Shown here one piece after another: positions 1 through 9,743 of a stretch of 64,000 nucleotides of DNA (position 1 is its first letter; the number at the start of each line of letters is the position of its first letter). The position numbers and the translations under genes were made by a program. Below the pieces are notes generated by a model. That model saw only the letters and a list, made by a program, of their open reading frames with translations, was not told the DNA's origin and ran no database searches. This DNA comes from Streptomyces boluensis (GTDB lineage: Bacteria > Actinomycetota > Actinomycetes > Streptomycetales > Streptomycetaceae). The stretch covers positions 35,050 to 99,049 of the forward strand of contig NZ_JAAAHS010000001.1 in the NCBI RefSeq assembly GCF_009908195.1, read 5' to 3'.

Positions 1-1647
1 CTGGCCGGGCTGCCCGAGGGGCCCGTGCTCGCTCTGGTCGCCGCTGTCCTGACGACCACGCTGGTGTGCAGCGTGCAGTCACTGCTCGGCGCCGTCGCCG
101 TGGACAAGCTGACGGCCGGGCAGTCCGGGCTTTCCTCACCGCCGCAGCGCGCCGATCTCGACCGGGAACTGCTGGCTCAGGGCGCGGCCAACATCGCCTC
201 CGGGGCGCTCGGCGGGCTGCCGGTCGCCGGGGTCGCTGTGCGCAGCACGGCCAATGTGCGAGCGGGTGCGGTCAGCCGGAACTCCACGATGCTGCACGGC
301 GTTTGGGTAGTAGTGGCCGCCCTCGCCCTGGCGTCCGTCCTTGAACTGATCCCGCTCGCCGCACTCGCCGCACTCGTCATGGCCGTCGGCATCCAGATGG
401 TCAGCCTCAACCACATCCGAACAGTGACCCGTCACCGCGAAGTGCTCGTCTACTCGGTGACCACGCTCGGCGTCATTCTGCTCGGCGTCCTGGAAGGGGT
501 GGCCCTCGGTATCGCCGTCGCCGTGGGTGTCGCCCTGCAGCGCCTCGCTCGTACGCGGATCACGCACGAGGTGACGGACGGCGTGCACCACGTGCGGGTG
601 CGGGGGCAGTTGACGTTCCTGGCCGTTCCGCGGCTGAGCAGAGCGCTGCACCTGGTGCCCCACGGGGCCGATGCCGTCGTCGAGTTGGACGGCTCCTTCA
701 TGGACCATGCCGCGTTCGAGACGCTCCAGGACTGGGAGGTCTCGCACACCACGCACGGCGGCTCGGTCGAGCGGACCGGGCGGAGCGGCGGCCGGATCGC
801 CGAGCCCTTCTCCGCCGCGCACTCCTGCTGCCGCCCCTGGACGCCGTGGCGGAACCACACGTGCCAGGAGTCGACCCCGGTCGTGCGCGGTGGGCGGCGG
901 CTCGCGGACGGCATCAGCTCGTTCCAGCGGAACACCGCGCCGCTGGTCCGCGGCGAGTTGGCGCGGTTGGCCCGGGAAGGGCAGCAGCCCTCGCAACTCT
1001 TCCTCACCTGCGCGGACTCCCGCTTGGTGACCTCGATGATCACGTCGAGCGGCCCCGGCGACCTCTTCGTCGTACGCAATGTGGGCAACCTCGTCCCACT
1101 GCCGGGGGCGGAGAGCGGGGACGATTCGGTGGCGGCGGCCATCGAGTACGCGGTGGACATCCTGCGCGTGGAGTCGATCACCGTGTGCGGGCATTCCGGG
1201 TGCGGGGCGATGCAGGCACTGCTCAACTCGCCGTCCGTGGGCGGGCAGACGCCGCTGGGGCGCTGGCTGCGGCACGGCAAGCCGAGTCTGGAGCGACTGG
1301 CGGAAGCCGGGCACACCTGGGCGCGGATCGCGGGGCGAGCCCCGGCCGACGCGGCGGAGCAGCTGTGCCTGACCAATGTGGTGCAGCAGTTGGAGCACCT
1401 GGGGCAGCACGAGGCGGTGCGGCGCGCGGTCGCGGAGGGGCGGGTCGCGCTGCACGGGATGTACTTCCACGTCGGTGAGGCGCAGGCGTATCTGCTTGCC
1501 GACAGCGAGCACCTCTTCGACCGGGTGGCACCCGGCAGTTCGGAGTCATCCGGCGGTTCGGAGTCCGACAGGTCGGCGGCCGGCGGTTCGGTGGCCGGCG
1601 GTTCGGTGGCCGGGGTGCCGATGGGTCTGGAGCGTTCTCCCGTGTGA
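1..1647 (+). CDS. SulP anion transporter/beta-carbonic anhydrase fusion, 5' truncated by window edge
   Basis: The reading frame is open from base 1, so the start lies outside the window. The first ~190 visible residues are hydrophobic helices ending a SulP permease. A short STAS-like segment follows (about residues 190-250), then a beta-carbonic anhydrase domain with the zinc-site motifs CADSR and GHSGCGAM. SulP/carbonic anhydrase fusions are an established family and are thought to couple bicarbonate or sulfate uptake to CO2 hydration at the membrane. The C-terminus ends in a repetitive Gly/Ser/Val stretch (GGSVAGGSVAG). Family assignment is secure; the transported ion is inferred. Confidence 0.85.
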   Translation: MAGLPEGPVLALVAAVLTTTLVCSVQSLLGAVAVDKLTAGQSGLSSPPQRADLDRELLAQGAANIASGALGGLPVAGVAVRSTANVRAGAVSRNSTMLHGVWVVVAALALASVLELIPLAALAALVMAVGIQMVSLNHIRTVTRHREVLVYSVTTLGVILLGVLEGVALGIAVAVGVALQRLARTRITHEVTDGVHHVRVRGQLTFLAVPRLSRALHLVPHGADAVVELDGSFMDHAAFETLQDWEVSHTTHGGSVERTGRSGGRIAEPFSAAHSCCRPWTPWRNHTCQESTPVVRGGRRLADGISSFQRNTAPLVRGELARLAREGQQPSQLFLTCADSRLVTSMITSSGPGDLFVVRNVGNLVPLPGAESGDDSVAAAIEYAVDILRVESITVCGHSGCGAMQALLNSPSVGGQTPLGRWLRHGKPSLERLAEAGHTWARIAGRAPADAAEQLCLTNVVQQLEHLGQHEAVRRAVAEGRVALHGMYFHVGEAQAYLLADSEHLFDRVAPGSSESSGGSESDRSAAGGSVAGGSVAGVPMGLERSPV

Positions 1648-1860
1648 GCGGGGGCAGTTGTCGCGTTGACGGCGGAGGCTGTTCTTCCGCCGTCCGCGTA
1701 CCGGGTGCGGTCCCGTCCTGCCCGGGGCGCCCCCATACAGGCACCCACACAGGTCTAAACCAATTTCTCGTCTGCCCTTGTCATCGGCGGGGTCCGTCTG
1801 ATGAGCTGTGGCCTGGGACACAACGGTCGCGCCCCGGCAAAGCACCGTAAGGGAGATGTC

Positions 1861-3825
1861 GTGAGCAACGAAAGCCTGGCCAACCTCTTGAAGGAGGAGC
1901 GCCGCTTCGCACCGCCGGAGGATCTGGCCGCGAACGCCAATGTCACGGCGGAGGCGTACGAACAGGCCAAGGCTGACCGGCTGGGCTTCTGGGCCGAGCA
2001 GGCCCGTCGGCTGAGCTGGGCGACCGAACCGACCGAGACGCTCGACTGGTCGAACCCGCCGTTCGCGAAGTGGTTCGCCGACGGCCGGCTCAACGTCGCG
2101 TACAACTGCGTCGACCGCCATGTCGAGGCCGGCAACGGCGACCGGGTCGCCATCCACTTCGAGGGCGAGCCCGGCGACAGCCGTGCGATCACCTACGCCG
2201 AGCTCAAGGACGAGGTCTCGCGGGCCGCAAACGCCCTGCTCGAGCTGGGAGTTCAGAAGGGCGACCGGGTCGCCGTCTACATGCCGATGATCCCGGAGAC
2301 GGCCGTCGCCATGCTGGCCTGCGCCCGGATCGGCGCCGCGCACTCCGTGGTCTTCGGCGGCTTCTCCGCCGACGCGATCGCGAAGCGCATCGAGGACGCC
2401 GACGCCAAGGTCGTCATCACCTCCGACGGTGGCTACCGCCGCGGTAAGCCCGCCGCCCTCAAGCCCGCCGTGGACGACGCCATCGCGCGCGTGGACAACG
2501 TCGAGCACGTCCTCGTGGTGCGGCGTACGGGCCAGGACGTCGCGTGGACCGAGGGCCGCGATGTCTGGTGGCACGACGCGGTCGCGCGGCAGAGCGCCGA
2601 GCACACCCCTGAGGCCTTCGAAGCGGAGCAGCCGCTGTTCATCCTCTACACCTCGGGTACGACAGGTAAGCCGAAGGGCATCCTGCACACCTCGGGCGGC
2701 TACCTCACCCAGGCCGCGTACACCCACCACGCGGTCTTCGACCTGAAGCCCGAGTCGGACGTCTACTGGTGCACGGCCGACGTCGGCTGGGTCACCGGCC
2801 ACTCGTACATCGTCTACGGGCCGCTGGCGAACGGCGCGACGCAGGTCATGTACGAGGGCACCCCGGACACCCCGCACCAGGGCAGGTTCTGGGAGATCGT
2901 GCAGAAGTACGGCGTCACGATCCTCTACACGGCGCCGACGGCGATCCGTACGTTCATGAAGTGGGGCGACGACATCCCCGCGAAGTTCGACCTGAGCAGC
3001 CTTCGGGTCCTGGGGTCGGTCGGTGAGCCGATCAACCCCGAGGCGTGGATGTGGTATCGGAAGAACATCGGCGCCGACAACTGCCCCATCGTGGACACCT
3101 GGTGGCAGACCGAGACCGGCGCCATGATGATCTCGCCGCTGCCCGGCGTGACCGAGACCAAGCCCGGATCCGCGCAGCGCGCGCTGCCCGGAATCTCGGC
3201 GACCGTCGTCGACGACGAGGCGCGCGAGGTGCCGGACGGCGGCGGTGGCTATCTCGTCCTGACCGAGCCGTGGCCGTCGATGCTCCGCACCATCTGGGGC
3301 GACGACCAGCGCTTCCTCGACACGTACTGGTCGCGTTTCGACGGCAAGTACTTCGCCGGTGACGGGGCGAAGAAGGACGACGACGGCGACATCTGGCTGC
3401 TCGGCCGGGTGGACGACGTGATGCTGGTGTCCGGCCACAACATCTCGACCACCGAGGTGGAGTCGGCGCTCGTCTCGCACCCCTCGGTCGCGGAGGCCGC
3501 CGTGGTGGGCGCCGCCGACGAGACCACCGGCCAGGCCATCGTGGCCTTCGTGATCCTGCGCGGCGACGCCGCCAAGGCCGCGGACGACACGGCCCTGGTG
3601 GGCGAGCTGCGCAACCACGTGGGCGCGACCCTCGGCCCGATCGCCAAGCCCAAGCGGATCCTGCCGGTCGCGGAGCTGCCCAAGACCCGCTCCGGCAAGA
3701 TCATGCGGCGCCTCCTCCGGGACGTCGCGGAGAACCGGGAGCTCGGTGACGTGACCACGCTGACCGACTCGTCCGTGATGGACCTGATCCAGACGAAACT
3801 CCCCTCGGCGGGCTCCGAGGACTGA
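1861..3825 (+). CDS. acsA: Acetyl-coenzyme A synthetase
   Basis: A 654-residue AMP-forming acetyl-CoA synthetase converting acetate, ATP and CoA to acetyl-CoA in the cytosol. The adenylation motif [11 protein letters not shown] is near residue 263. The C-terminal motif [10 protein letters not shown] carries the catalytic lysine (about K613), which in this family is regulated by acetylation. I chose GTG at 1861 because GTAAGGGAG lies just upstream and the product then starts like known homologues; an in-frame ATG at 1801 lacks such a site. A strong terminator follows. Length is normal. Confidence 0.96.
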   Translation: MSNESLANLLKEERRFAPPEDLAANANVTAEAYEQAKADRLGFWAEQARRLSWATEPTETLDWSNPPFAKWFADGRLNVAYNCVDRHVEAGNGDRVAIHFEGEPGDSRAITYAELKDEVSRAANALLELGVQKGDRVAVYMPMIPETAVAMLACARIGAAHSVVFGGFSADAIAKRIEDADAKVVITSDGGYRRGKPAALKPAVDDAIARVDNVEHVLVVRRTGQDVAWTEGRDVWWHDAVARQSAEHTPEAFEAEQPLFILYTSGTTGKPKGILHTSGGYLTQAAYTHHAVFDLKPESDVYWCTADVGWVTGHSYIVYGPLANGATQVMYEGTPDTPHQGRFWEIVQKYGVTILYTAPTAIRTFMKWGDDIPAKFDLSSLRVLGSVGEPINPEAWMWYRKNIGADNCPIVDTWWQTETGAMMISPLPGVTETKPGSAQRALPGISATVVDDEAREVPDGGGGYLVLTEPWPSMLRTIWGDDQRFLDTYWSRFDGKYFAGDGAKKDDDGDIWLLGRVDDVMLVSGHNISTTEVESALVSHPSVAEAAVVGAADETTGQAIVAFVILRGDAAKAADDTALVGELRNHVGATLGPIAKPKRILPVAELPKTRSGKIMRRLLRDVAENRELGDVTTLTDSSVMDLIQTKLPSAGSED

Positions 3826-3849
3826 CGCAGCACCCGCGCACGTACCCCA

Positions 3850-3883
3850 GAGGGCACCCGGCAACGCGCCGGGTGCCCTCTTT
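3850..3883 (+). terminator. Rho-independent terminator after acsA
   Basis: Twelve-base perfect stem (GAGGGCACCCGG and its complement) with a 7-nt loop followed by TTTG, 24 bases after the acsA stop. Confidence 0.9.
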
Positions 3884-3890
3884 GTACGTA

Positions 3891-3905
3891 GGGTGATGAT
3901 CACCC
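3891..3905. promoter_or_regulatory. Palindrome upstream of nhaA
   Basis: Two perfect 7-base arms (GGGTGAT and ATCACCC) around a single base, in the acsA-nhaA gap and about 145 bp before the nhaA start. It looks like an operator. No regulator can be named. Confidence 0.35.
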
Positions 3906-4049
3906 GATGCACCTGTAGGACCGCCCGGTAGAGTGGTGGCCGCGTCAAGAACGCGACAACCGAAAACGACACAAATGGTGCGCCGGGAAGTCTGGTCGGC
4001 AATCGCTTCAGCGACCCCAGTTGCCGAACGAGACCGGGAGGTCTTCTCC

Positions 4050-5492
4050 GTGCCCGCGCCCGCACCGCAGAACAGCAAGAGCAGTAACAGCAGAGACAGA
4101 GGCAGGGACAGGGACAGCAGCAAGGTTTTCGGTCGGCTCTCGCTCCCCGAGCGGACCTTCGTGGCCGAAGCCCTGCGCACCGAGACCGTCGGCGGAGTGC
4201 TCCTCCTGATCGCCGCGGTCGCCGCCCTGATCTGGGCGAACACCCCCCTCAGCGACAGCTACGCGACGGTCCGCGAGTTCCACATAGGCCCCGGGGCGCT
4301 CGGCCTCGACCTGAGCCTCCAGCACTGGGCGGCCGACGGACTACTGGCGATCTTCTTCTTCGTCGCGGGCATCGAGCTCAAGCGCGAACTGGTCGCCGGA
4401 GACCTCCGCGACCCCAAGGCCGCGATCCTGCCGGTGGTCGCCGCGATCTGCGGCATGGCCGTCCCGGCTCTCGTCTACGTCCTCACCAATGTCGTCGGCA
4501 GCGGATCGACGGACGGCTGGGCCGTACCGACCGCCACCGACATCGCGTTCGCGCTCGCCGTGCTCGCGGTGCTCGGCACCTCGCTGCCGTCGGCGATGCG
4601 GGCGTTCCTGCTCACCCTCGCCGTCGTCGACGACCTGTTCGCCATCCTGATCATCGCGGTGTTCTTCACCAGCGAGCTGAACTTCGCCGCCCTGGGCGGC
4701 GCGTTCATCGGCCTCGCGGTCTTCTGGCTGCTGCTCCGCAAGGGCGTACGCGGCTGGTACATCTACGTGCCGCTCGCCGTGGTCATCTGGGGGCTGATGT
4801 ACAACAGCGGCGTCCACTCCACCATCGCCGGTGTCGCCATGGGCCTGATGCTGCGCTGCTCCAGGCGGGACGGCGAGGAGCACTCCCCCGGCGAGCACAT
4901 CGAGCACCTGGTGCGGCCGCTCTCGGCCGGGCTCGCGGTGCCGCTGTTCGCGCTGTTCTCCGCCGGGGTGGCGGTCTCCGGCGGCGCGCTGTCGGACGTG
5001 TTCACCCAGCCCGAGACGCTCGGCGTCGTACTCGGCCTGGTCGTCGGCAAGGCCGTCGGCATCTTCGGCGGCACCTGGCTCGCCGCCCGCTTCACCCGTG
5101 CCTCGCTCAGCGACGAGCTGGCCTGGCCCGATGTCTTCGCGATCGCCTCGCTCGCCGGTATCGGCTTCACCGTCTCCCTGCTCATCGGCGAACTCGCCTT
5201 CCAGGGCGACCAGGCCATGACGGACGAGATCAAGGCGGCCGTGCTCATGGGCTCCCTGATCGCGGCCGTACTCGCGGGCTTCCTGCTCAAGCTGCGGAAC
5301 GCCAAGTACCGCCGGATGTGGGAGGAAGAGGAGCGCGACGAGGACCTCGACGGCATTCCGGACATCTACGAGCAGGACAACCCGGAGTACCACCTCCGGA
5401 TGGCCGAGATCTACGAGAAGAAGGCCGCCGAACACCGTCGTCTCTCCGAACTGCCCACCGGGGGAAGCGGCCGCGACGACAGTCCGGCATGA
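4050..5492 (+). CDS. nhaA: Na+/H+ antiporter NhaA
   Basis: A 480-residue integral membrane antiporter exchanging cytoplasmic Na+ for external protons. About twelve hydrophobic helices are visible, including the NhaA signatures FFFVAGIELKRE, PTATDIAFALAVL (with the antiport-site Asp) and the paired aspartates of TLAVVDDLFAI. The N-terminus has an unusual hydrophilic Ser/Arg/Asp-rich stretch of about 30 residues. The C-terminus is acidic and hydrophilic after the last helix. GTG at 4050 is preceded by GGGAG; an in-frame GTG at 3933 would add a low-complexity leader and is less likely. Confidence 0.94.
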   Translation: MPAPAPQNSKSSNSRDRGRDRDSSKVFGRLSLPERTFVAEALRTETVGGVLLLIAAVAALIWANTPLSDSYATVREFHIGPGALGLDLSLQHWAADGLLAIFFFVAGIELKRELVAGDLRDPKAAILPVVAAICGMAVPALVYVLTNVVGSGSTDGWAVPTATDIAFALAVLAVLGTSLPSAMRAFLLTLAVVDDLFAILIIAVFFTSELNFAALGGAFIGLAVFWLLLRKGVRGWYIYVPLAVVIWGLMYNSGVHSTIAGVAMGLMLRCSRRDGEEHSPGEHIEHLVRPLSAGLAVPLFALFSAGVAVSGGALSDVFTQPETLGVVLGLVVGKAVGIFGGTWLAARFTRASLSDELAWPDVFAIASLAGIGFTVSLLIGELAFQGDQAMTDEIKAAVLMGSLIAAVLAGFLLKLRNAKYRRMWEEEERDEDLDGIPDIYEQDNPEYHLRMAEIYEKKAAEHRRLSELPTGGSGRDDSPA

Positions 5493-5581
5493 TCTGACAG
5501 AAGGCCGCCGCGCGCGCAGAGCGCCACCGGCACGCGGCGCCACCGTCCGGAACAGAGCCAGAAGAGCAGAGGGAGACCACG

Positions 5582-6073
5582 ATGAGCGCAGCCGATGGCG
5601 CCGACCGCAGCCTCGGGCAGCTGGTCGCCTCGGCGACCGCCGAGATGTCCGCGCTGGTGCACGACGAAATCGCGCTGGCCAAGGCGCAGTTGCGGCAGGA
5701 CGTCAAGCGCGCCGGGATCGGCAGCGGCGCGTTCCTCGCGGCCGGGGCCGTACTGATCTTCTCGCTGCCGATGCTGAGCTTCGCCCTCGCGTACGGCATC
5801 CAGTCCTGGAGCGGCTGGCACCTGTCGGTCTGCTTCCTGCTCTCCTTCGCGGCCAATGTCCTCGTCGCGGTGCTGCTCGCGCTGATCGGCGTCGCGTTCG
5901 CCAAGAAGGCCAAGAAGGGCAAGGGGCCGCAGAAGACGGTCGCTTCGGCCAAGGAGACGGCCGCCGTGCTGCAGAACGTCAAGCCGCATCCGCGTCCGGT
6001 CACCGCTTCGACCACGGGCCTGAGCATCGAGAAGCCGGCCGACACCGCGGCTGTGGCACGCTCGTCCTCATGA
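5582..6073 (+). CDS. Phage holin family membrane protein (Phage_holin_3_6 type)
   Basis: 163 residues: an amphipathic N-terminus (about 1-45, with a VHDEIALAKAQL-type helix), two transmembrane helices near 50-75 and 85-110, and a Lys-rich cytoplasmic tail. This architecture is the actinobacterial holin-superfamily protein found widely in non-phage settings; lysis function is not implied. The stop overlaps the next gene by ATGA, so the two are translationally coupled. A GGGAG site precedes the ATG. Confidence 0.8.
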   Translation: MSAADGADRSLGQLVASATAEMSALVHDEIALAKAQLRQDVKRAGIGSGAFLAAGAVLIFSLPMLSFALAYGIQSWSGWHLSVCFLLSFAANVLVAVLLALIGVAFAKKAKKGKGPQKTVASAKETAAVLQNVKPHPRPVTASTTGLSIEKPADTAAVARSSS

Positions 6074-7029
6074 CGGAACCCGCCACACCTCCCACCGCCT
6101 CCGGTCCGCCCCCTTCGGTCGTACGGATCGGCATCCCCGGCGACCGGGAAGTGCTCCACCGGGACGTGGCCGCCAACGGCGCGCGTTTCCACATCGCGGA
6201 GGTCGGCGAAGGGCCGCTCGTGCTGCTGCTGCACGGCTTCCCGCAGTTCTGGTGGACCTGGCGGCACCAGCTCACGGCGCTCGCCGACGCGGGCTTCCGC
6301 GCGGTCGCCATGGACCTGCGCGGGGTCGGCGGCAGCGACCGCACCCCGCGCGGGTACGACCCGGCGAACCTCGCGCTCGACATCACCGGTGTGGTGCGCT
6401 CCCTCGGTGAGCCGGACGCCGCGCTCGTCGGCCACGACCTCGGCGGCTATCTGGCGTGGACGGCGGCCGTGATGCGGCCCAAGCTGGTGCGCCGCCTTGC
6501 CGTCTCGTCGATGCCGCACCCGCGCCGCTGGCGCTCGGCGATGCTCGCCGACTTCAAGCAGACCGCGGCGGGTTCGTACGTGTGGGGCTTCCAGCGGCCG
6601 TGGCTGCCGGAGCGTCAACTCGTCGCGGACGACGGGGCCTTGGTCGGCGAGCTCATCCGGGACTGGTCGGGGCCGCGGCTCCCGGAGGACGAGGCGGTGG
6701 AGACGTACCGCCGGGCGATGTGCATTCCGTCGACGGCACACTGCTCGATCGAGCCGTACCGGTGGATGGTGCGGTCCCTCGCACGGCCCGACGGCATCCA
6801 GTTCAACCGGCGCATGAAGCGTCCGGTGCGGGTGCCGACGCTGCATCTGCACGGCTCCCTCGACCCGGTGATGCGGACGCGGAGCGCTGCGGGCTCGGGG
6901 GAGTACGTGGAAGCGCCGTACCGCTGGCGGCTGTTCGACGGGCTCGGGCACTTTCCGCACGAGGAGGACCCGGTCGCGTTCTCCACGGAGCTGGTGAACT
7001 GGCTGAAGGACCCGGAACCGGACCGATAG
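6070..7029 (+). CDS. Alpha/beta hydrolase, epoxide-hydrolase-like
   Basis: 319-residue alpha/beta hydrolase. Visible motifs: the HGFPQFWWTW oxyanion loop (about 56-65), the nucleophile elbow GHDLGG (Asp nucleophile, about residue 126, as in epoxide hydrolases and dehalogenases rather than Ser) and a C-terminal catalytic His in LGHFPHEE. An Asp nucleophile with a WxWR-type loop favours an epoxide hydrolase. Its coupling to the holin-like gene is a conserved Streptomyces arrangement of unknown meaning. The substrate is unknown. Confidence 0.86.
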   Translation: MTEPATPPTASGPPPSVVRIGIPGDREVLHRDVAANGARFHIAEVGEGPLVLLLHGFPQFWWTWRHQLTALADAGFRAVAMDLRGVGGSDRTPRGYDPANLALDITGVVRSLGEPDAALVGHDLGGYLAWTAAVMRPKLVRRLAVSSMPHPRRWRSAMLADFKQTAAGSYVWGFQRPWLPERQLVADDGALVGELIRDWSGPRLPEDEAVETYRRAMCIPSTAHCSIEPYRWMVRSLARPDGIQFNRRMKRPVRVPTLHLHGSLDPVMRTRSAAGSGEYVEAPYRWRLFDGLGHFPHEEDPVAFSTELVNWLKDPEPDR

Positions 7030-7195
7030 CCGCCCCCTGGGGCCGGACCGGTAGCCGCCGCCTGGGGCCGGTCGTGGCACTGCCACGATCCGGAAGCGAA
7101 CTGCCGTTCCTCGAACGGCCACTTGCCTGGCGCATAGGCCGATTGAGGGCCGTGCGGGCGGTTACCGACCATGAGCCACGGGCACACGTCCGGGT

Positions 7196-7384
7196 ATGGG
7201 CTGGACGCACGACTACAGTGACGCAGCACGAAATCGCCGCTCGGCCGCAGCGCTGAGCACGCATCAGAGGGGCGGCTCGTCGGGCCCGCCCGAGCACCCC
7301 GCGCAAGCGGGCGTGGGAATTCCGCGCATCCTGCGGCGCAGAGCCCGCTGGGTCTCCGCCCGGCTGCGGCACACCCGCGACTGA
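7196..7384 (+). CDS. Small basic conserved-looking protein, 62 aa
   Basis: A 62-residue Arg-rich peptide starting MGWTHDYSDAARNRRSA and ending in several arginines, with no membrane segment. There is no ribosome site before the ATG, so it would have to be leaderless or weakly translated. A perfect hairpin starts 10 bases after its stop, which supports a real transcription unit. I do not recognise a function. It could be a chance open frame in high-GC DNA. Confidence 0.45.
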   Translation: MGWTHDYSDAARNRRSAAALSTHQRGGSSGPPEHPAQAGVGIPRILRRRARWVSARLRHTRD

Positions 7385-7393
7385 ACCGGGCCC

Positions 7394-7420
7394 GGCCCGC
7401 CGGGGCACACCCGGCGGGCC
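7394..7420. terminator. Hairpin between convergent genes
   Basis: Perfect 11-base stem (GGCCCGCCGGG and complement) with a 5-nt loop. No U-tract. It lies between the small plus-strand gene and minus-strand marP and probably ends transcription from the left. Confidence 0.6.
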
Positions 7421-7497
7421 CATCCAGAGCCCGTGAACCACCGGAGCCGAGCCTTACGGTTCTACGGCGTCGCGCTCTGCGGCTTCCGGCTTGGTGC

Positions 7498-7545
7498 TTG
7501 CGCCTTACCGGTTACCGCTCACGCCTTACCGGTTACCGTTCACGG
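7498..7545. repeat. Short tandem repeat
   Basis: Two nearly identical ~21-base units containing CGCCTTACCGGTTACCG, differing at the last few bases, in the non-coding DNA just downstream of marP. No function is evident. Confidence 0.7.
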
Positions 7546-7565
7546 CGTCTTCGGGCGGCCCCGGG

Positions 7566-8765
7566 TCACAGGGCGCAGCCTTCCGTGTCGACCTGCTGGT
7601 TCGCCGTGCGGCCGAGCCGGATGTCGTTGCGGACCTCGTCGACCGTCAGCGCGTACCCGGTCTCCGGGTCGTCGAGGGACTTGGCGAAGACCACTCCGTA
7701 CACCTTGCCGTCCGGGGTGAGCAGCGGACCGCCGGAGTTGCCCTGACGCACCGTCGCGAACAGCGAGTACACATCGCGGCGCACCGTGCCGCGGTGGTAG
7801 ATGTCCGGGCCGTTGGCGTTGATACGGCCGCGGACCCGGGCCGAGCGGACGTCGTACCCGCCGTTCTCCGGGAAGCCCGCGACGATCGCGCTGTCGCCGC
7901 TCGCCGCGTCCTGCTCGGTGAACTCCAGCGGATCCGCCCGCAGGTTCGGCACGTCCAGTACGGCGATGTCGCGCTCCCAGTCGTAGAGCACGACCTTCGC
8001 GTCATACCGCCGGCCTTCGCCGCCGATCTGGACGGTGGGCTCGTCGACACCGCCGACCACGTGCGCGTTGGTCATCACGCGGCGCTCGTCGAAGACGAAA
8101 CCGGTGCCTTCCAGGACCTTGTTGCAACTGGTCGCCGTGCCCATCACCTTGACGATGGAGTCCTTGGCGCGGTCCGCGACCGGGCTGTTGCGCAGCTTCG
8201 GGTCGGGCGCCTGGACCTCGGTGATCGGCTCGTTGGAGAACGGGCTGAAGACCTGCGGGAAGCCGTTCTGCGCGAGGACCGAGGAGAAGTCCGCGAACCA
8301 GGTGCTGGCCTGGCTGGGCAGCGCCGTGGAGACGCCCTGCAGCACCTTGGAGTTACGCACTTCCTTGCCGAGCGTCGGCAGGGTCGTGCCGGCCAGGGCG
8401 GAGCCGATCAGCCAGGCGACGAGGAGCATCGCCAGGACGTTGACCAGGGCGCCGCCGGTGGCGTCCAGGGCGCGGGCCGGGGACCAGGTGATGTATCTGC
8501 GGAGCTTGTTGCCCAGGTGTGTGGTGAAGGCCTGGCCGATGGAGGCGCAGACGATGACCACGACGACGGCGACCACGGCGGCCGTGGTGCTCACTTCCTG
8601 GTCGTCGGTGAGGGCACCCCAGAGCACCGGCAGCAGGTACACCGCGACGAGACCGCCACCGATGAAGCCGATCACCGAGAGGATGCCGACGACGAAGCCC
8701 TGGCGGTATCCGACGATGGCGAACCACACGGCGGCGACGAGCAGCAGTATGTCGAGCACGTTCAC
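7566..8765 (-). CDS. marP: MarP family membrane-anchored serine protease
   Basis: 399 residues: a CvpA-like membrane domain with about four helices (1-140), then a trypsin-like periplasmic protease. The catalytic triad is readable as H235 (TNAHVV), D266 (RDIAVLD) and S344 (GNSGGP). Cysteines at 214 and near the C-terminus (EGCAL) fit the redox disulfide known from Mycobacterium tuberculosis MarP, where the protease supports pH homeostasis under acid stress by processing a peptidoglycan hydrolase. It starts with GTG, and is last in the minus-strand run nth-NUDIX-marP. Confidence 0.92.
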   Translation of the reverse strand: MNVLDILLLVAAVWFAIVGYRQGFVVGILSVIGFIGGGLVAVYLLPVLWGALTDDQEVSTTAAVVAVVVVIVCASIGQAFTTHLGNKLRRYITWSPARALDATGGALVNVLAMLLVAWLIGSALAGTTLPTLGKEVRNSKVLQGVSTALPSQASTWFADFSSVLAQNGFPQVFSPFSNEPITEVQAPDPKLRNSPVADRAKDSIVKVMGTATSCNKVLEGTGFVFDERRVMTNAHVVGGVDEPTVQIGGEGRRYDAKVVLYDWERDIAVLDVPNLRADPLEFTEQDAASGDSAIVAGFPENGGYDVRSARVRGRINANGPDIYHRGTVRRDVYSLFATVRQGNSGGPLLTPDGKVYGVVFAKSLDDPETGYALTVDEVRNDIRLGRTANQQVDTEGCAL

Positions 8766-8848
8766 CGATTCAGACCTCGCCTCGCATCAATTCGACCTCG
8801 TCCCGCGCCGCGGACCGGCTCCGCCCCCATGGACGAGGGCCAAGCCTG

Positions 8849-9559
8849 TCATGCGTGCCAGTCGAGGGGGACCTCCTTCGAGCGGTCCCAGGGTCTCTCC
8901 CAGCCGGCGAAGTGCATGATGCGGTCGATGAGTCCGGCCGTAAAACCCCAGACCAGCGCGGATCCCACGAGGAACGCCGCACCCTTGTGACCGCGCGGGT
9001 GCACGGACGTGACGCGGTTCGCCGGGTCCGTGAGATGTGCCACGGGAACCGTGAAGACCCGGGCGGTCTCCGCCGGATCGACCACCCCGACCGGGCTCGG
9101 CTCCCGCCACCAGGCGAGCACCGGCGTGACGACGAAGCCGCTCACCGGGATGTACAGCTTCGGCAGCACGCCGAAGATCTGCACGCCCGCCGGGTCGAGG
9201 CCGGTCTCCTCCTCCGCCTCGCGCAGGGCGGCGCGCAGCGGGCCCGTGGTGTGCGGGTCGCCGTCCTCCGGGTCGAGGGAGCCGCCGGGGAAGGAGGGCT
9301 GGCCCGCGTGCGAGCGAAGCGCGCTGGAGCGCTCCATCAGGAGCAGCTCGGGCCCGGTCTCCGGGGTGCCCTCGCCGAACAGGATGAGCACGGCGGACTG
9401 CCGCCCCTCACCGCTCTCCGGCGGCAGGAAGCGGCTCAACTCCTGTGGCCGTACCGAGGCGGCCGCGCGGGCCACCGGCATCAGCCAGTCGGGCAGGCCC
9501 TCGTCGGTCACCGCCACCGCGTCGCCGTACGTATCGCTTGTATGCCGCCCATGGGTCAT
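8849..9559 (-). CDS. NUDIX hydrolase, CoA pyrophosphatase type
   Basis: 236-residue NUDIX protein. The NUDIX box runs from GGSLDPEDGD to REAEEETGLD and includes the catalytic REAEEE glutamates. It resembles the NudL/CoA-diphosphatase group that cleaves CoA or acyl-CoA to phosphopantetheine and 3',5'-ADP. I chose the ATG at 9559 (MTHGRHTSD), preceded by GGGGGTG, over an upstream ATG. It lies between nth and marP, as in other actinobacteria. Substrate is inferred. Confidence 0.85.
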   Translation of the reverse strand: MTHGRHTSDTYGDAVAVTDEGLPDWLMPVARAAASVRPQELSRFLPPESGEGRQSAVLILFGEGTPETGPELLLMERSSALRSHAGQPSFPGGSLDPEDGDPHTTGPLRAALREAEEETGLDPAGVQIFGVLPKLYIPVSGFVVTPVLAWWREPSPVGVVDPAETARVFTVPVAHLTDPANRVTSVHPRGHKGAAFLVGSALVWGFTAGLIDRIMHFAGWERPWDRSKEVPLDWHA

Positions 9560-9743
9560 GGGCACCCCCGTCCATCCATGCCTGCACAACGTCGAGGGGC
9601 GTCCCCTGCGTTCCGCCCCTGGGCTTCTTCGGTTCCGGATCTGCTGCCGGCGTATCCGCGTCTGCTGCCGGCGTATCCGGGTTTGGTGTGCGCGTGCCAG
9701 GGCCTGGTCCCGGCGCTCCGGTGCGCCGCCGCTCGGGGGCGGG

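Noticed and set aside
1546..4065. Very long minus-strand open frame across acsA
   Set aside because: It is the antisense of acsA in high-GC codon-biased DNA, where the third-position G/C keeps other frames open. The protein is low-complexity and Arg/Gly/Asp-rich.
5582..6073. Prophage lysis gene
   Set aside because: Holin-like family name only. The neighbours are chromosomal housekeeping genes and no phage genes are nearby.
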